Shown here piece by piece: positions 53,707 to 64,000 of a DNA stretch of 64,000 bases (position 1 is the stretch's first letter; each line of letters starts with the position of its first letter). This DNA is from Oceanospirillum sp048264105 (lineage in GTDB: Bacteria > Pseudomonadota > Gammaproteobacteria > Pseudomonadales > Halomonadaceae). Location: contig JBLXDJ010000008.1 in assembly GCA_048264105.1 (NCBI GenBank), positions 1 through 64,000 on the forward strand, read 5' to 3'. The position numbers and the translations under genes are program-made. Under the pieces are notes generated by a model. That model saw nothing but the letters and a program-made list of their open reading frames with translations, ran no database searches and was not told the origin of the DNA.

Positions 53707-54288
53707 ATGACAACTGAAGAGCAGAAAAAGACCGCACAGGAAGAACTGGATCAGGCTCAGCAGACCGCCGAAGAGGCGCAGGCTGAACAGGAAAATCTTG
53801 TTGAGGGCGATGTGGTAGAAGAAGCCGCAGAATCTGATGCTGTTGCCGAACTGGAAGAACAGCTGGCTCAGGCTAAAGATCAGGTGCTGCGTGCTCACGC
53901 TGATGCTCAGAATGCCCGTCGTCGTGCTGAACAGGATGTTGAAAAAGCGCATAAGTTTGCTCTGGAGAAGTTCACAAAAGAACTACTGCCAGTACTGGAC
54001 AGCCTTGAGCGTGCGGTAGAAGCGTTTGATCAGAACGAAGCACCGGAAGCACTGCGCGAAGGTGTTGAAATGACCCTGAGCATGTTTGTCAGCACGCTGG
54101 GCAAATTCAATGTTGAGCAGCTGAACCCGCAGGGCGAACCCTTCGATCCTCAGTTCCATGAGGCGATGTCTATGGTTCCTAACCCAGAGGTTGAGCCAAA
54201 CACTGTTATTGCCTGTATGCAGAAAGGTTACCTGCTGAACGGTCGCCTGGTTCGTCCGGCGATGGTGATGGTTGCAAAAGCGCCTTAA
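53707..54288 (+). CDS. grpE: Nucleotide exchange factor GrpE
   Basis: 193 residues from ATG 53707. The acidic N-terminal coil (about 1-55) precedes the long dimer helix and the beta domain, with NPQGEPFDPQFHEAMS near the C-terminus. It releases ADP from DnaK. An upstream TTG frame is open, but it would include the promoter sequence. Starts the grpE-dnaK-dnaJ block. Confidence 0.96.
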   Translation: MTTEEQKKTAQEELDQAQQTAEEAQAEQENLVEGDVVEEAAESDAVAELEEQLAQAKDQVLRAHADAQNARRRAEQDVEKAHKFALEKFTKELLPVLDSLERAVEAFDQNEAPEALREGVEMTLSMFVSTLGKFNVEQLNPQGEPFDPQFHEAMSMVPNPEVEPNTVIACMQKGYLLNGRLVRPAMVMVAKAP

Positions 54289-54327
54289 CCCGCAGCGAAA
54301 AAATCTGCAAAAAATTAAATTGCAGGC

Positions 54328-54355
54328 CTTGAAAGAAAATATGAAGGCCGCATAT
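54328..54355 (+). promoter_or_regulatory. Sigma32 promoter of dnaK
   Basis: CTTGAAA, a 13-base spacer, then CCGCATAT; one mismatch to the consensus -10. It lies 87 bases before the dnaK ATG. Confidence 0.8.
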
Positions 54356-54441
54356 AGCAGTTAAATGCAAAGAAAAGTGGCGAAAAGCACAGCTAAAGCC
54401 GCTAACTCTACAGAATTAGATTGAAAGACCGGAGAAGAATT

Positions 54442-56373
54442 ATGGGCCGCATTATCGGTATCGACTTAGGTACAACCAACTCTTGTGTTGCTGTAATGGA
54501 TGGCGAAAAAGCTAAGGTGATTGAGAACGCTGAAGGCGATCGCACCACCCCATCGATTATCGCATTTACTGAAGACAACGAGATTCTGGTAGGTCAGTCG
54601 GCTAAGCGTCAGTCGGTAACTAACCCGAACAACACTCTGTTTGCGGTTAAGCGTCTGATCGGCCGTCGGTTCGAAGACGATGTTGTACAGAAAGACATCA
54701 AAATGGTGCCTTACTCCATCGTTAAAGCGGACAACGGTGACGCTTGGGTTGAAGTAAAAGGCGACAAGAAAGCGCCACCACAGATCTCTGCAGAAGTTCT
54801 GAAGAAAATGAAGAAAACTGCAGAAGACTATCTGGGTGAAGAAGTAACTGAAGCGGTAATTACCGTTCCTGCATACTTCAACGACTCCCAGCGTCAGGCG
54901 ACTAAAGACGCCGGTAAGATCGCAGGTCTGGAAGTAAAACGTATCATCAACGAGCCAACCGCTGCTGCACTGGCATACGGTATGGACAAAGCCCGTGGTG
55001 ACCGCACTGTAGCGGTATACGATCTGGGTGGTGGTACGTTCGATATCTCTATCATCGAAATCGCTGAAGTAGACGGCGAGCACCAGTTCGAAGTACTGGC
55101 GACTAACGGTGACACCTTCCTGGGTGGTGAGGATTTCGACCTGGCAGTGATCAACTACCTGGCCGACGAATTCAAGAAAGATTCAGGTATCGATCTGCAC
55201 AACGATCCTCTGGCACTGCAGCGTCTGAAAGAAGCCGGTGAGAAAGCGAAGATCGAACTGTCCAGCAGCCAGCAGACTGACGTTAACCTGCCGTACATCA
55301 CTGCAGATGCGACCGGTCCTAAGCACCTGAACGTGAAACTGACCCGTGCGAAGCTGGAATCTCTGGTTGAAGATCTGGTTCAGCGTTCTCTGGCGCCATG
55401 TGAAATCGCGCTGAAAGATGCGGGTCTGTCTACTTCTGAAATTGATGACGTGATCCTGGTGGGCGGTCAGACCCGTATGCCTCAGGTTCAGGCTAAAGTT
55501 GCTGAGTTCTTCGGCAAAGAGCCACGTAAAGATGTTAACCCTGACGAAGCGGTAGCAATCGGTGCGTCTATTCAGGGCGGTGTACTGGCCGGTGACGTGA
55601 AAGACGTACTGCTGCTGGACGTAACCCCTCTGACTCTGGGTATCGAAACTATGGGTGGCGTTGCGACTCCGGTTATCGATAAGAACACCACGATTCCTAC
55701 TAAGAAATCTCAGGTGTTCTCAACCGCTGACGACAACCAGACTGCGGTAACCATTCACGTAGTTCAGGGTGAGCGTAAGCAAGCGACTCAGAACAAATCT
55801 CTGGGCCGTTTCGATCTGGCTGATATTCCACCAGCGCCACGCGGTGTGCCTCAGATCGAAGTAACCTTCGACATCGACGCGAACGGTATTCTGAACGTAA
55901 GCGCGAAAGACAAGGCGACTGGTAAAGAGCAGTCCATCGTGATTAAAGCATCTTCCGGTCTGTCGGATGATGAAGTAGAACAGATGGTTCAGGACGCGGA
56001 AGCAAACGCTGAAGCGGATAAGAAGTTCGAAGAGCTGGTACAAACCCGTAACCAGGGTGACACCATGCTGCACGCTACCAAGAAAACTCTGGAAGAAGCG
56101 GGCGACAAAGCCACTGCTGAAGAGAAAGAGAAGATCGAAGCGGCGATCAAAGATCTGGAAGAAGCGCTGAAAGGCGATGACGCAGAAGAGATCAAAGCTA
56201 AGACTAACGCTCTGACTGAAGCTTCCGGTGAGCTGGCGCAGAAACTGTACGCCGATCAAGCTGCTGAAGCACAGCAGGGTGAAGGTGGTCAGCAGGCAGA
56301 TGCACAGGGTTCTGCAAAAGCAGACGACGTGGTAGATGCTGAGTTTGAAGAAGTGAAAGACGACAAAAAATAA
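54442..56373 (+). CDS. dnaK: Chaperone DnaK (Hsp70)
   Basis: 643 residues from ATG 54442 behind GGAGAAG. The N-terminal ATPase contains IGIDLGTTNSCVAVMDG and YDLGGGTFDISI. The linker DVLLLDVTPLTLGIET leads to the peptide-binding domain. A Gln/Gly-rich tail ends FEEVKDDKK. Codon usage is strongly biased, as for a highly expressed gene. Works with DnaJ and GrpE. Confidence 0.98.
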   Translation: MGRIIGIDLGTTNSCVAVMDGEKAKVIENAEGDRTTPSIIAFTEDNEILVGQSAKRQSVTNPNNTLFAVKRLIGRRFEDDVVQKDIKMVPYSIVKADNGDAWVEVKGDKKAPPQISAEVLKKMKKTAEDYLGEEVTEAVITVPAYFNDSQRQATKDAGKIAGLEVKRIINEPTAAALAYGMDKARGDRTVAVYDLGGGTFDISIIEIAEVDGEHQFEVLATNGDTFLGGEDFDLAVINYLADEFKKDSGIDLHNDPLALQRLKEAGEKAKIELSSSQQTDVNLPYITADATGPKHLNVKLTRAKLESLVEDLVQRSLAPCEIALKDAGLSTSEIDDVILVGGQTRMPQVQAKVAEFFGKEPRKDVNPDEAVAIGASIQGGVLAGDVKDVLLLDVTPLTLGIETMGGVATPVIDKNTTIPTKKSQVFSTADDNQTAVTIHVVQGERKQATQNKSLGRFDLADIPPAPRGVPQIEVTFDIDANGILNVSAKDKATGKEQSIVIKASSGLSDDEVEQMVQDAEANAEADKKFEELVQTRNQGDTMLHATKKTLEEAGDKATAEEKEKIEAAIKDLEEALKGDDAEEIKAKTNALTEASGELAQKLYADQAAEAQQGEGGQQADAQGSAKADDVVDAEFEEVKDDKK

Positions 56374-56397
56374 GTCGCCTTAAGCTAAGGAATGCAG

Positions 56398-56422
56398 GAA
56401 CGCGGGAGACTCTCCCGCGTTC
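56398..56422 (+). terminator. Hairpin between dnaK and dnaJ
   Basis: GAACGCGGGAGA pairs with CTCCCGCGTTC, followed by only TTGT, so it is a partial terminator or an mRNA-stabilising element that lowers dnaJ expression relative to dnaK. Confidence 0.65.
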
Positions 56423-56479
56423 TTGTATCCGAACCTTTTTCAGACCCTTCCCTCTTTTATAACCTATGGTTAGCTAGCA

Positions 56480-57619
56480 ATGTCAAAGCGTGATTACTAC
56501 GAAGTTCTGGGTGTCTCCAGGGACGATGACGAGAAAGCGATTAAAAAAGCTTACCGTCGCCTGGCGATGAAGTACCACCCGGACCGTAACCCAGATGACG
56601 AAGAAGCCGCACAAAAATTCCGTGAGGCAACCGAGGCTTACGATGTTCTGACCACCGCTGATAAGCGTGCCGCCTACGATCAGTACGGCCATGCCGGTGT
56701 TGACGGTCAGGCTGGTGGCGGCTTTGGCGGCGCTGGAGCGGGTGGCTTTGGTGATATCTTCGGTGATGTTTTTGGTGACATCTTTGGTGGCGGCGGTGGT
56801 CGTCAGCATGATCCGAATGCGCCACAGCGCGGTTCGGATCTGAGATATCGTCTGGATCTTAATCTGGAAGAAGCGGTACACGGCACAACGGTCAGCATTA
56901 AAGTGCCGACGTTGGTTGAGTGTGACAGCTGTGACGGAACTGGTTCGGCGGATAACTCCGCACCTGTCACCTGTTCCACCTGTGGCGGCCATGGTCAGGT
57001 GCGTATGCAGCAGGGCTTCTTCTCTGTTCAGCAGACCTGTCCAACCTGTCACGGTCGCGGTTCTCAGATTAAGAACCCATGCCGTAAGTGTCATGGCGAT
57101 GGTCGTGTTCAGGAACAGAAAACTCTGTCCGTTAAGATTCCGCCGGGTGTTGATACCGGTGATCGTATCCGTCTGTCCGGTGAGGGCGAAGCGGGTGCTA
57201 ACGGTGGTCCGGCGGGCGATCTCTATGTTCAGGTCAGTGTGCGTCAGCATGCGATCTTTGAGCGTGATGGCCGTGATCTGTACTGCGAAGTGCCGGTATC
57301 CTTTGTTGATGCGGCCTTAGGCGGTGAGCTGGAAGTGCCGACACTGGATGGTCGTGTCAATCTGAAGATCCCTGCGGAAACTCAGACCGGTAAGATGTTC
57401 CGTCTGCGCGGTAAGGGTGTTAAGCCGGTTCGCGGCGGTGCTCAGGGGGATCTGATGTGTAAGGTTCTGGTGGAAACGCCGGTGAATCTGACCGATCGCC
57501 AGAAAGAGCTGCTGCGGGAATTCCAGGGCAGTATGGAAGATACCGAAGGCCGTCATTCACCAAAAACCAACAGCTGGTTTGATTCGGTGAAAAAGTTCTT
57601 TGAAGACTTCAAGAACTAA
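56480..57619 (+). CDS. dnaJ: Chaperone DnaJ (Hsp40)
   Basis: 379 residues: J domain with YHPDRNPDDEE, Gly/Phe-rich linker (about 76-115), four zinc CxxCxGxG repeats (CDSCDGTG, CSTCGGHG, CPTCHGRG, CRKCHGDG), then the C-terminal substrate domain. All zinc cysteines are present. It stimulates DnaK ATPase and delivers clients. Confidence 0.98.
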   Translation: MSKRDYYEVLGVSRDDDEKAIKKAYRRLAMKYHPDRNPDDEEAAQKFREATEAYDVLTTADKRAAYDQYGHAGVDGQAGGGFGGAGAGGFGDIFGDVFGDIFGGGGGRQHDPNAPQRGSDLRYRLDLNLEEAVHGTTVSIKVPTLVECDSCDGTGSADNSAPVTCSTCGGHGQVRMQQGFFSVQQTCPTCHGRGSQIKNPCRKCHGDGRVQEQKTLSVKIPPGVDTGDRIRLSGEGEAGANGGPAGDLYVQVSVRQHAIFERDGRDLYCEVPVSFVDAALGGELEVPTLDGRVNLKIPAETQTGKMFRLRGKGVKPVRGGAQGDLMCKVLVETPVNLTDRQKELLREFQGSMEDTEGRHSPKTNSWFDSVKKFFEDFKN

Positions 57620-57801
57620 GCGTTAGAATCAGCGTTCTGCAGGAAGCGATGCCCGGTCAGTGATAGCAGTCTGTTGTCGCTTGTTGGGCCGCTTCCTGTT
57701 TTTATTTCTGGACGGTTCAGTTCTGCGCTTATTGTGGCGTGGTTGAATTGTCCGGTCAGCGTTTTACTTCCCCTGACGGGATATCTGATTAGAGGTGAGT
57801 T

Positions 57802-58605
57802 ATGGCACCTGTTCAACTGGATTCACAGGCTCTGTGGCGCGAGATTCAAGAGGAAGCGCGTCTGGAAGCGGAGCGTGAACCTTTTCTGGCGAGTTATTTT
57901 CACAGCACCATTATCGGTCACAACGACTTTGCCAGCGCCCTGTCCTATCTGCTGGCGGTTAAACTGGCAGATGATGTGATGCCTGCGGTCAGTCTGCGAG
58001 AACTGATCGAAGAGGCGTTCACCAGTGAGTGTCAGATTATCCGTTCCACCTGTCAGGATATTGTTGCCGTTCGTGAGCGTGATCCCGCGATCACTCAGCT
58101 TTCAACGGTACTGCTCTATCTGAAAGGGTTCCATGCCCTGCAGGCCTATCGTGTTGCGCACTGCATGTGGTGTCATGGTCGTCGCTCCATGGCGCTCTAT
58201 CTGCAAAGCCGTATCAGTCAGGTGTTTCAGGTTGATATTCACCCTGCGGCCAAGATCGGTCGGGGCGTGATGTTCGATCATGCAACCGGTATTGTGATCG
58301 GTGAAACCTGTGTGATTGAAGATGATGTTTCTATTCTGCAGAACGTCACCCTGGGCGGAACCGGTAAAGAAAGCGGTGACCGTCACCCGAAAATCCGTGA
58401 AGGTGTGCTGATTGCAGCCGGTGCTAAAATTTTCGGCAATATCGAGATCGGAGCCGGTGCCCGTATTGGTGGTGGTTCCGTGGTGCTGAGTGATGTGCCG
58501 CCTCATACTACTGCGGTGGGTGTGCCCGCTAAGATTGTCGGCAGCTCCGGCTGTGAAAAACCGGCGCTGGATATGAATCAGCAGATCTCGGAATCAAAAA
58601 GTTAA
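57802..58605 (+). CDS. cysE: Serine O-acetyltransferase
   Basis: 267 residues. The helical N-terminal domain (LWREIQEEARLEAEREPFLA) is followed by a left-handed beta-helix of hexapeptide repeats, with FDHATGIVIGETCVIEDDVS and GAGARIGGGSVV. It makes O-acetylserine for cysteine synthesis. GAGGTGAG precedes the ATG. It lies between dnaJ and dapB and probably has its own promoter in the 182-base gap. Confidence 0.95.
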   Translation: MAPVQLDSQALWREIQEEARLEAEREPFLASYFHSTIIGHNDFASALSYLLAVKLADDVMPAVSLRELIEEAFTSECQIIRSTCQDIVAVRERDPAITQLSTVLLYLKGFHALQAYRVAHCMWCHGRRSMALYLQSRISQVFQVDIHPAAKIGRGVMFDHATGIVIGETCVIEDDVSILQNVTLGGTGKESGDRHPKIREGVLIAAGAKIFGNIEIGAGARIGGGSVVLSDVPPHTTAVGVPAKIVGSSGCEKPALDMNQQISESKS

Positions 58606-58717
58606 GCGCTGGTCGCTGATCCGATTTCGCATCAGAAAGTGTTTGGATATTGGCTTTCTGAGCTACAGAACCCTGTCAGGCGCTCTGCGTCGTTAAGAAA
58701 GAATAAAGGAAAGCAAG

Positions 58718-59521
58718 ATGATCAAAGTAGCCGTAATCGGTGCAGCCGGCCGCATGGGCAAAACCAATATTGAAGCGGTCACTCAGGCAGAAGGCGTTCA
58801 GCTGGGTGCTGCCATTGTAGAGCCGGACAGCAGTCTGATCGGTGTTGATGCCGGTGAAATGGCAGGCGTTGGTAAGCTGGGTGTGGCGGTTGTCGGTTCT
58901 CTGGAAGACGCGAAAGATGACTTCGATGTGCTGATCGATTTCACAGCGCCTCAGGTCACCCTGTCCAATCTGGCGTTCTGTGCCGAGCATGGCAAAAAGA
59001 TCGTGATCGGTACCACAGGTCTGAACGACGAAGAGAAAGCCGAGCTGGAATCCTTTGCGGATAAAGTAGCGATTATGTTTGCGCCTAACATGAGTGTTGG
59101 CGTGAATGTGACCCTGAAGCTGCTGGAGATGGCAGCCAGCGTGCTGGGTGATGACTACGATGTTGAGATCATCGAAGCGCACCACCGTCACAAGGTTGAT
59201 TCTCCATCCGGTACAGCGCTGCGTATGGGTGAAGCGGTGGCTGATGCTCTGGGTCGTGATCTGAAAGAGTGTGCGGTTTATGGTCGTGAAGGCCAGATCG
59301 GCCCACGTACTCAGAAAGAGATCGGTTTTGAGACCATCCGTGCCGGTGATGTGGTTGGTGATCACACGGTTCTGTTCGCCACTGAAGGCGAGCGCGTAGA
59401 GATTACCCACAAAGCATCCAGCCGTATGACCTTTGCTAAAGGTGCCGTACGTGCCTGTAACTGGTTGGCAGATAAAGAAACCGGCCTGTTTGATATGCAG
59501 GATGTGCTGAACCTGAAGTAA
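58718..59521 (+). CDS. dapB: 4-hydroxy-tetrahydrodipicolinate reductase
   Basis: 267 residues. NAD(P)-binding start IKVAVIGAAGRMGKTNIEAV; catalytic region EAHHRHKVDSPSGTALRMG. Reduces dihydrodipicolinate in lysine and diaminopimelate synthesis, downstream of aspartokinase. Precedes carAB as in other gammaproteobacteria. Confidence 0.97.
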   Translation: MIKVAVIGAAGRMGKTNIEAVTQAEGVQLGAAIVEPDSSLIGVDAGEMAGVGKLGVAVVGSLEDAKDDFDVLIDFTAPQVTLSNLAFCAEHGKKIVIGTTGLNDEEKAELESFADKVAIMFAPNMSVGVNVTLKLLEMAASVLGDDYDVEIIEAHHRHKVDSPSGTALRMGEAVADALGRDLKECAVYGREGQIGPRTQKEIGFETIRAGDVVGDHTVLFATEGERVEITHKASSRMTFAKGAVRACNWLADKETGLFDMQDVLNLK

Positions 59522-59668
59522 AGTTTGGTACGCCGCTAACTGGCTGCAGGCCCGATGTTTTCGGACTTTGGCAAAAATTAGGCAAAGGAAGTCGTGGACG
59601 CAGCGGGCTAAATTGCCTAAAATACGGCGGATTACTGGCCAGACTAAGGGCCGGATCACACCAAATTA

Positions 59669-59708
59669 TAAAAAAGCGGGATGGAACTATGTTTCATCTC
59701 GCTTTTTT
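59669..59708 (+). terminator. Terminator or attenuator in the dapB-carA gap
   Basis: AAAAAAGCGGGATG pairs with CATCTCGCTTTTTT and ends in a T-run. It may simply end dapB. A -10-like TAAAAT near 59620 lies upstream of it, so it may instead interrupt the carA leader as an attenuator. An eight-codon frame at 59555-59581 is the only short leader ORF before it. Confidence 0.6.
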
Positions 59709-59793
59709 GCAGCTGTAGGCCGGGGTTTTGCAGTAAAAACCCTTACAGTTCAGAGCTTATCAGATCAGAATCGCGCGACGGGAGGAGGTTGAC

Positions 59794-60939
<1,146 letters not shown>

Positions 60940-61017
60940 CAGTATCTGACACGACCCGGTGAGCCGGGTCAGCGATGCTGAACTGATACCAACCGAATTT
61001 TTAGTGTGTGAGTGACC

Positions 61018-64000
61018 ATGCCAAAACGTACCGACATAGAAAGTATTCTGATTCTGGGCGCAGGCCCAATCATCATTGGTCAGGCCTGTGAGTTTGACTA
61101 TTCCGGCGCACAGGCTTGTAAAGCCCTGCGTGAAGAGGGTTACCGTGTAATTCTGGTGAACTCTAACCCGGCAACCATCATGACTGATCCGGCGATGGCT
61201 GATGCGACCTACATCGAGCCTATCACCTGGCAGACTGTGGCTAAGATCATCGAAAAAGAGCGTCCGGATGCGGTTCTGCCGACCATGGGTGGCCAGACCG
61301 CACTGAACTGTGCACTGGATCTGGAAAAGCACGGTGTTCTGGCAGAGTTTGGCGTTGAGATGATCGGCGCAAATGCTGACACCATCGACAAAGCGGAAAA
61401 CCGTGATCGTTTCGACCAGGCGATGAAGAATATCGGTCTGGAGTGCCCGCGCGCTGAAATCGTACACACCATGGAAGAAGCCTGGGATACACAGTCCCGT
61501 CTGGGCTTCCCGTGCATTATCCGTCCTTCTTTCACCATGGGTGGTACCGGTGGCGGTATCGCGTATAACAAAGAAGAGTTCGAAGAGATCTGTACCCGTG
61601 GTCTGGACCTGTCGCCAACCAACGAGCTGCTGATCGACGAATCCCTGATCGGCTGGAAAGAGTACGAGATGGAAGTTGTTCGTGACAAAAACGACAACTG
61701 CATCATCGTATGTGCTATCGAAAACTTCGATGCGATGGGTGTACACACCGGTGACTCTATCACCGTTGCACCGGCACAGACTCTGACCGACAAAGAATAC
61801 CAGATCATGCGTGACGCCTCTCTGGCGGTACTGCGTGAGATCGGCGTAGAGACCGGTGGTTCCAACGTACAGTTCGGTATGGATCCTAAGACCGGCCGTA
61901 TGGTTGTGATCGAGATGAACCCGCGTGTATCCCGTTCTTCGGCGCTGGCATCCAAAGCAACCGGTTTCCCGATCGCTAAGATCGCAGCCAAACTGGCGGT
62001 GGGTTACACCCTGGATGAGCTGCAGAACGATATTACCGGTGGTCGTACTCCGGCGTCTTTCGAGCCGTCTATCGACTACGTGGTTACTAAGATTCCTCGT
62101 TTCACCTTCGAGAAATTCCCGCAGGCCAATGACCGTCTGACCACTCAGATGAAGTCTGTTGGTGAGGTGATGGCGATTGGTCGTACCCTGCAGGAATCTC
62201 TGCAGAAAGCCCTGCGCGGTCTGGAAGTTGGCGTATGCGGTTTTGATCCGATTCTGGACACGTCCGAAGAAGGTCATCTGGAAAAACTGAAAGGCGAACT
62301 GCAGAACCCGGGTGCGGACCGTATCTGGTACATCGGTGATGCATTCCGTCTGGGTATGAGCGTTGATGAGCTTTATGCCGTAACCGGTGTTGATCCATGG
62401 TTCCTGGTTCAGATTGAAGACATCATCAAAGATGAGCAGCGTGTTGCCAAAATGGGCATGGCTGAGCTGACTGAAGATGTGATCTTCCGCCTGAAGCGTA
62501 AAGGTTTCTCTGATGAGCGTCTGGCAAGTCTGCTGGATGTGTCAGAAAAAGAATTCCGTAAGCTGCGTCAGAAAATGGGTGTGCGCCCGGTTTACAAGCG
62601 CGTTGATACCTGTGCGGCAGAATTTGCCTCTGACACCGCTTACATGTACTCCACTTATGAAGAAGAGTGTGAGGCAGAGCCAACCAACCGTGAGAAGATC
62701 ATGGTTATCGGTGGCGGCCCTAACCGTATCGGTCAGGGTATTGAGTTTGATTACTGCTGTGTACACGCAGCACTGGCAGCGCGCGAAGATGGTTACGAAA
62801 CCATCATGGTGAACTGTAACCCGGAAACGGTTTCCACCGACTACGACACGTCTGATCGTCTGTTCTTCGAGCCGATCACGCTGGAAGATGTGCTGGAAAT
62901 TGTTGATAAAGAGCAGCCAAAAGGCGTTATCGTGCAGTTTGGTGGTCAGACGCCACTGAAACTGGCCCGTGAGCTGGAAGCCGCTGGTGTACCGATTATC
63001 GGTACGACTCCTGATGCGATCGATCGTGCAGAAGACCGTGAGCGTTTCCAGAAGATGATTGAGCGTCTGGATCTGAAACAGCCGCCAAATGCGACGGCCC
63101 GTAGTCAGGAAGAAGCTGCGCTGCTGGCTCAGAAGATCGGTTATCCGCTGGTTGTTCGTCCATCCTATGTACTGGGTGGTCGTGCGATGGAAATCGTATA
63201 CAGCGATGAAGAACTGAATCGCTACATGACCTCTGCGGTTAAAGTATCCAACGACAGCCCTGTGCTGCTGGATCACTTCCTGAATGCAGCGATCGAGATC
63301 GACATTGATGCCGTATCCGATGGTAAGCAGGTTGTGATCGGTAGTGTGATGCAGCACATTGAGCAGGCGGGTGTTCACTCCGGTGACTCAGCATGTTCTC
63401 TGCCTCCGTACAGCCTGCCATCTGATGTACAGGATCAGATGCGTGATCAGGTTAAGCGTATGGCGCTGGAGCTGGGTGTTGTTGGTCTGATGAACGTTCA
63501 GCTGGCTTGGCAGGACGGCGAGATCTACGTGATCGAGGTTAACCCTCGTGCATCCCGTACTGTACCGTTCGTGTCCAAGTGCATCGGCACCTCGCTGGCG
63601 AAAGTGGCGGCACGTTGCATGACAGGTATCTCTCTGGAAGAGCAGGGCTTCACCAAAGAGATCGTACCGACTCTGTACAGCGTGAAAGAAGCGGTATTCC
63701 CGTTCAATAAATTCCAGGCGGTTGACCCGATTCTCGGCCCTGAGATGAAGTCTACCGGTGAAGTGATGGGCGTTGGTGATACCTTCGCTGAAGCTTTCCT
63801 GAAGTCTCAGCAGGGTGCTGGTGAGCAGCTGCCTCAGAACGCAGGTCGTGCAATTCTGAGTGTTCGCGAAGCGGATAAAGCCGCCGTTGTTGATGTGGCG
63901 AAGTCGCTACAGAAACTGGGCTTTGAGCTGCTGGCAACACGCGGTACTGCTAAGGTTCTGGAAGACGCAAATATTCCGGTTGAAGTTGTTAACAAGGTAA
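61018..64000 (+). CDS. carB: Carbamoyl-phosphate synthase large subunit (3' end outside window)
   Basis: 994 of about 1,073 residues. PKRTDIESILILGAGPIIIG opens the protein. Two homologous ATP-grasp halves follow, with SFTMGGTGGGIAYN in the first and RPSYVLGGRAMEI in the second. The C-terminal allosteric domain, bound by UMP and ornithine in the enteric enzyme, begins near 940 and is cut by the window end. No frameshift is seen. carA lies 78 bases upstream. Confidence 0.97.
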   Translation, partial: MPKRTDIESILILGAGPIIIGQACEFDYSGAQACKALREEGYRVILVNSNPATIMTDPAMADATYIEPITWQTVAKIIEKERPDAVLPTMGGQTALNCALDLEKHGVLAEFGVEMIGANADTIDKAENRDRFDQAMKNIGLECPRAEIVHTMEEAWDTQSRLGFPCIIRPSFTMGGTGGGIAYNKEEFEEICTRGLDLSPTNELLIDESLIGWKEYEMEVVRDKNDNCIIVCAIENFDAMGVHTGDSITVAPAQTLTDKEYQIMRDASLAVLREIGVETGGSNVQFGMDPKTGRMVVIEMNPRVSRSSALASKATGFPIAKIAAKLAVGYTLDELQNDITGGRTPASFEPSIDYVVTKIPRFTFEKFPQANDRLTTQMKSVGEVMAIGRTLQESLQKALRGLEVGVCGFDPILDTSEEGHLEKLKGELQNPGADRIWYIGDAFRLGMSVDELYAVTGVDPWFLVQIEDIIKDEQRVAKMGMAELTEDVIFRLKRKGFSDERLASLLDVSEKEFRKLRQKMGVRPVYKRVDTCAAEFASDTAYMYSTYEEECEAEPTNREKIMVIGGGPNRIGQGIEFDYCCVHAALAAREDGYETIMVNCNPETVSTDYDTSDRLFFEPITLEDVLEIVDKEQPKGVIVQFGGQTPLKLARELEAAGVPIIGTTPDAIDRAEDRERFQKMIERLDLKQPPNATARSQEEAALLAQKIGYPLVVRPSYVLGGRAMEIVYSDEELNRYMTSAVKVSNDSPVLLDHFLNAAIEIDIDAVSDGKQVVIGSVMQHIEQAGVHSGDSACSLPPYSLPSDVQDQMRDQVKRMALELGVVGLMNVQLAWQDGEIYVIEVNPRASRTVPFVSKCIGTSLAKVAARCMTGISLEEQGFTKEIVPTLYSVKEAVFPFNKFQAVDPILGPEMKSTGEVMGVGDTFAEAFLKSQQGAGEQLPQNAGRAILSVREADKAAVVDVAKSLQKLGFELLATRGTAKVLEDANIPVEVVNKV

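Noticed and set aside
59568..59792. 74-residue frame across the carA leader hairpin
   Set aside because: It spans the terminator stem and shows no family pattern; more likely non-coding leader.

Overview
The window is chromosomal DNA of a gammaproteobacterium. The block order fur/bamE-recN-grpE-dnaK-dnaJ-dapB-carAB, the ftsY-ftsE-ftsX-rpoH cluster, smpB-ssrA facing ratAB, and an ectoine-type aspartokinase beside a DUF6482-like protein together suggest a marine Oceanospirillaceae-like bacterium. The order-level assignment is an inference.

Positions 1 to about 12,568 are a genomic island that begins before the window. It holds the tail of an unknown gene, a CHASE-GGDEF diguanylate cyclase, a protein resembling the Tn7 targeting factor TnsE, a secreted HNH nuclease, an integrase remnant, and a four-gene Wadjet (JetABCD) plasmid-defence operon. 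A WYL-family repressor is transcribed away from the jet operon across two perfect palindromes. The island ends inside comM (yifB): only the 5' 284 codons of this transformation helicase gene remain here. The junction reads TTCTTACA followed by CCGCC, which fits the TGT...ACA ends and 5-bp duplications of Tn7-like elements. comM is a known target of the Tn6022/AbaR branch of that family.

From 12.6 kb on the sequence is core genome. 12.6-16.6 kb: ubiK, then a nitrogen-control locus glnK-amtB-glnK with an NtrC site and a sigma54 promoter. 16.6-21.1 kb: periplasmic copper delivery genes (PCu(A)C, SCO1, a small anchored protein), an AEC transporter, ldhA and a SirB2 protein. 21.2-28.7 kb: mutM, rpmGB, radC, coaBC, dut, argB, slmA and a REC-REC-GGDEF protein. 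28.8-33.1 kb: an RND efflux pair with a palindromic operator candidate. 33.4-38.6 kb: rpoH, ftsXEY and rsmD. 38.6-44.1 kb: a TetR regulator, coaD, a YfhL-type ferredoxin, a MATE exporter, a CheW-like protein and an ectoine-type aspartokinase. 44.2-48.7 kb: a perfect sigma54 promoter driving a 41-residue membrane microprotein, a large sensor histidine kinase, a DUF6482-like protein and panE. 48.8-51.6 kb: ssrA, smpB, ratAB, bamE and fur. 51.7-64.0 kb: recN, grpE-dnaK-dnaJ with two sigma32-type promoters, cysE, dapB, carA and carB, the last running off the end.

The most unusual parts are the comM island, which combines loss of a DNA-uptake helicase with an anti-plasmid system and a secreted nuclease, and the sigma54-driven microprotein. 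No tRNA, rRNA or CRISPR array was seen.
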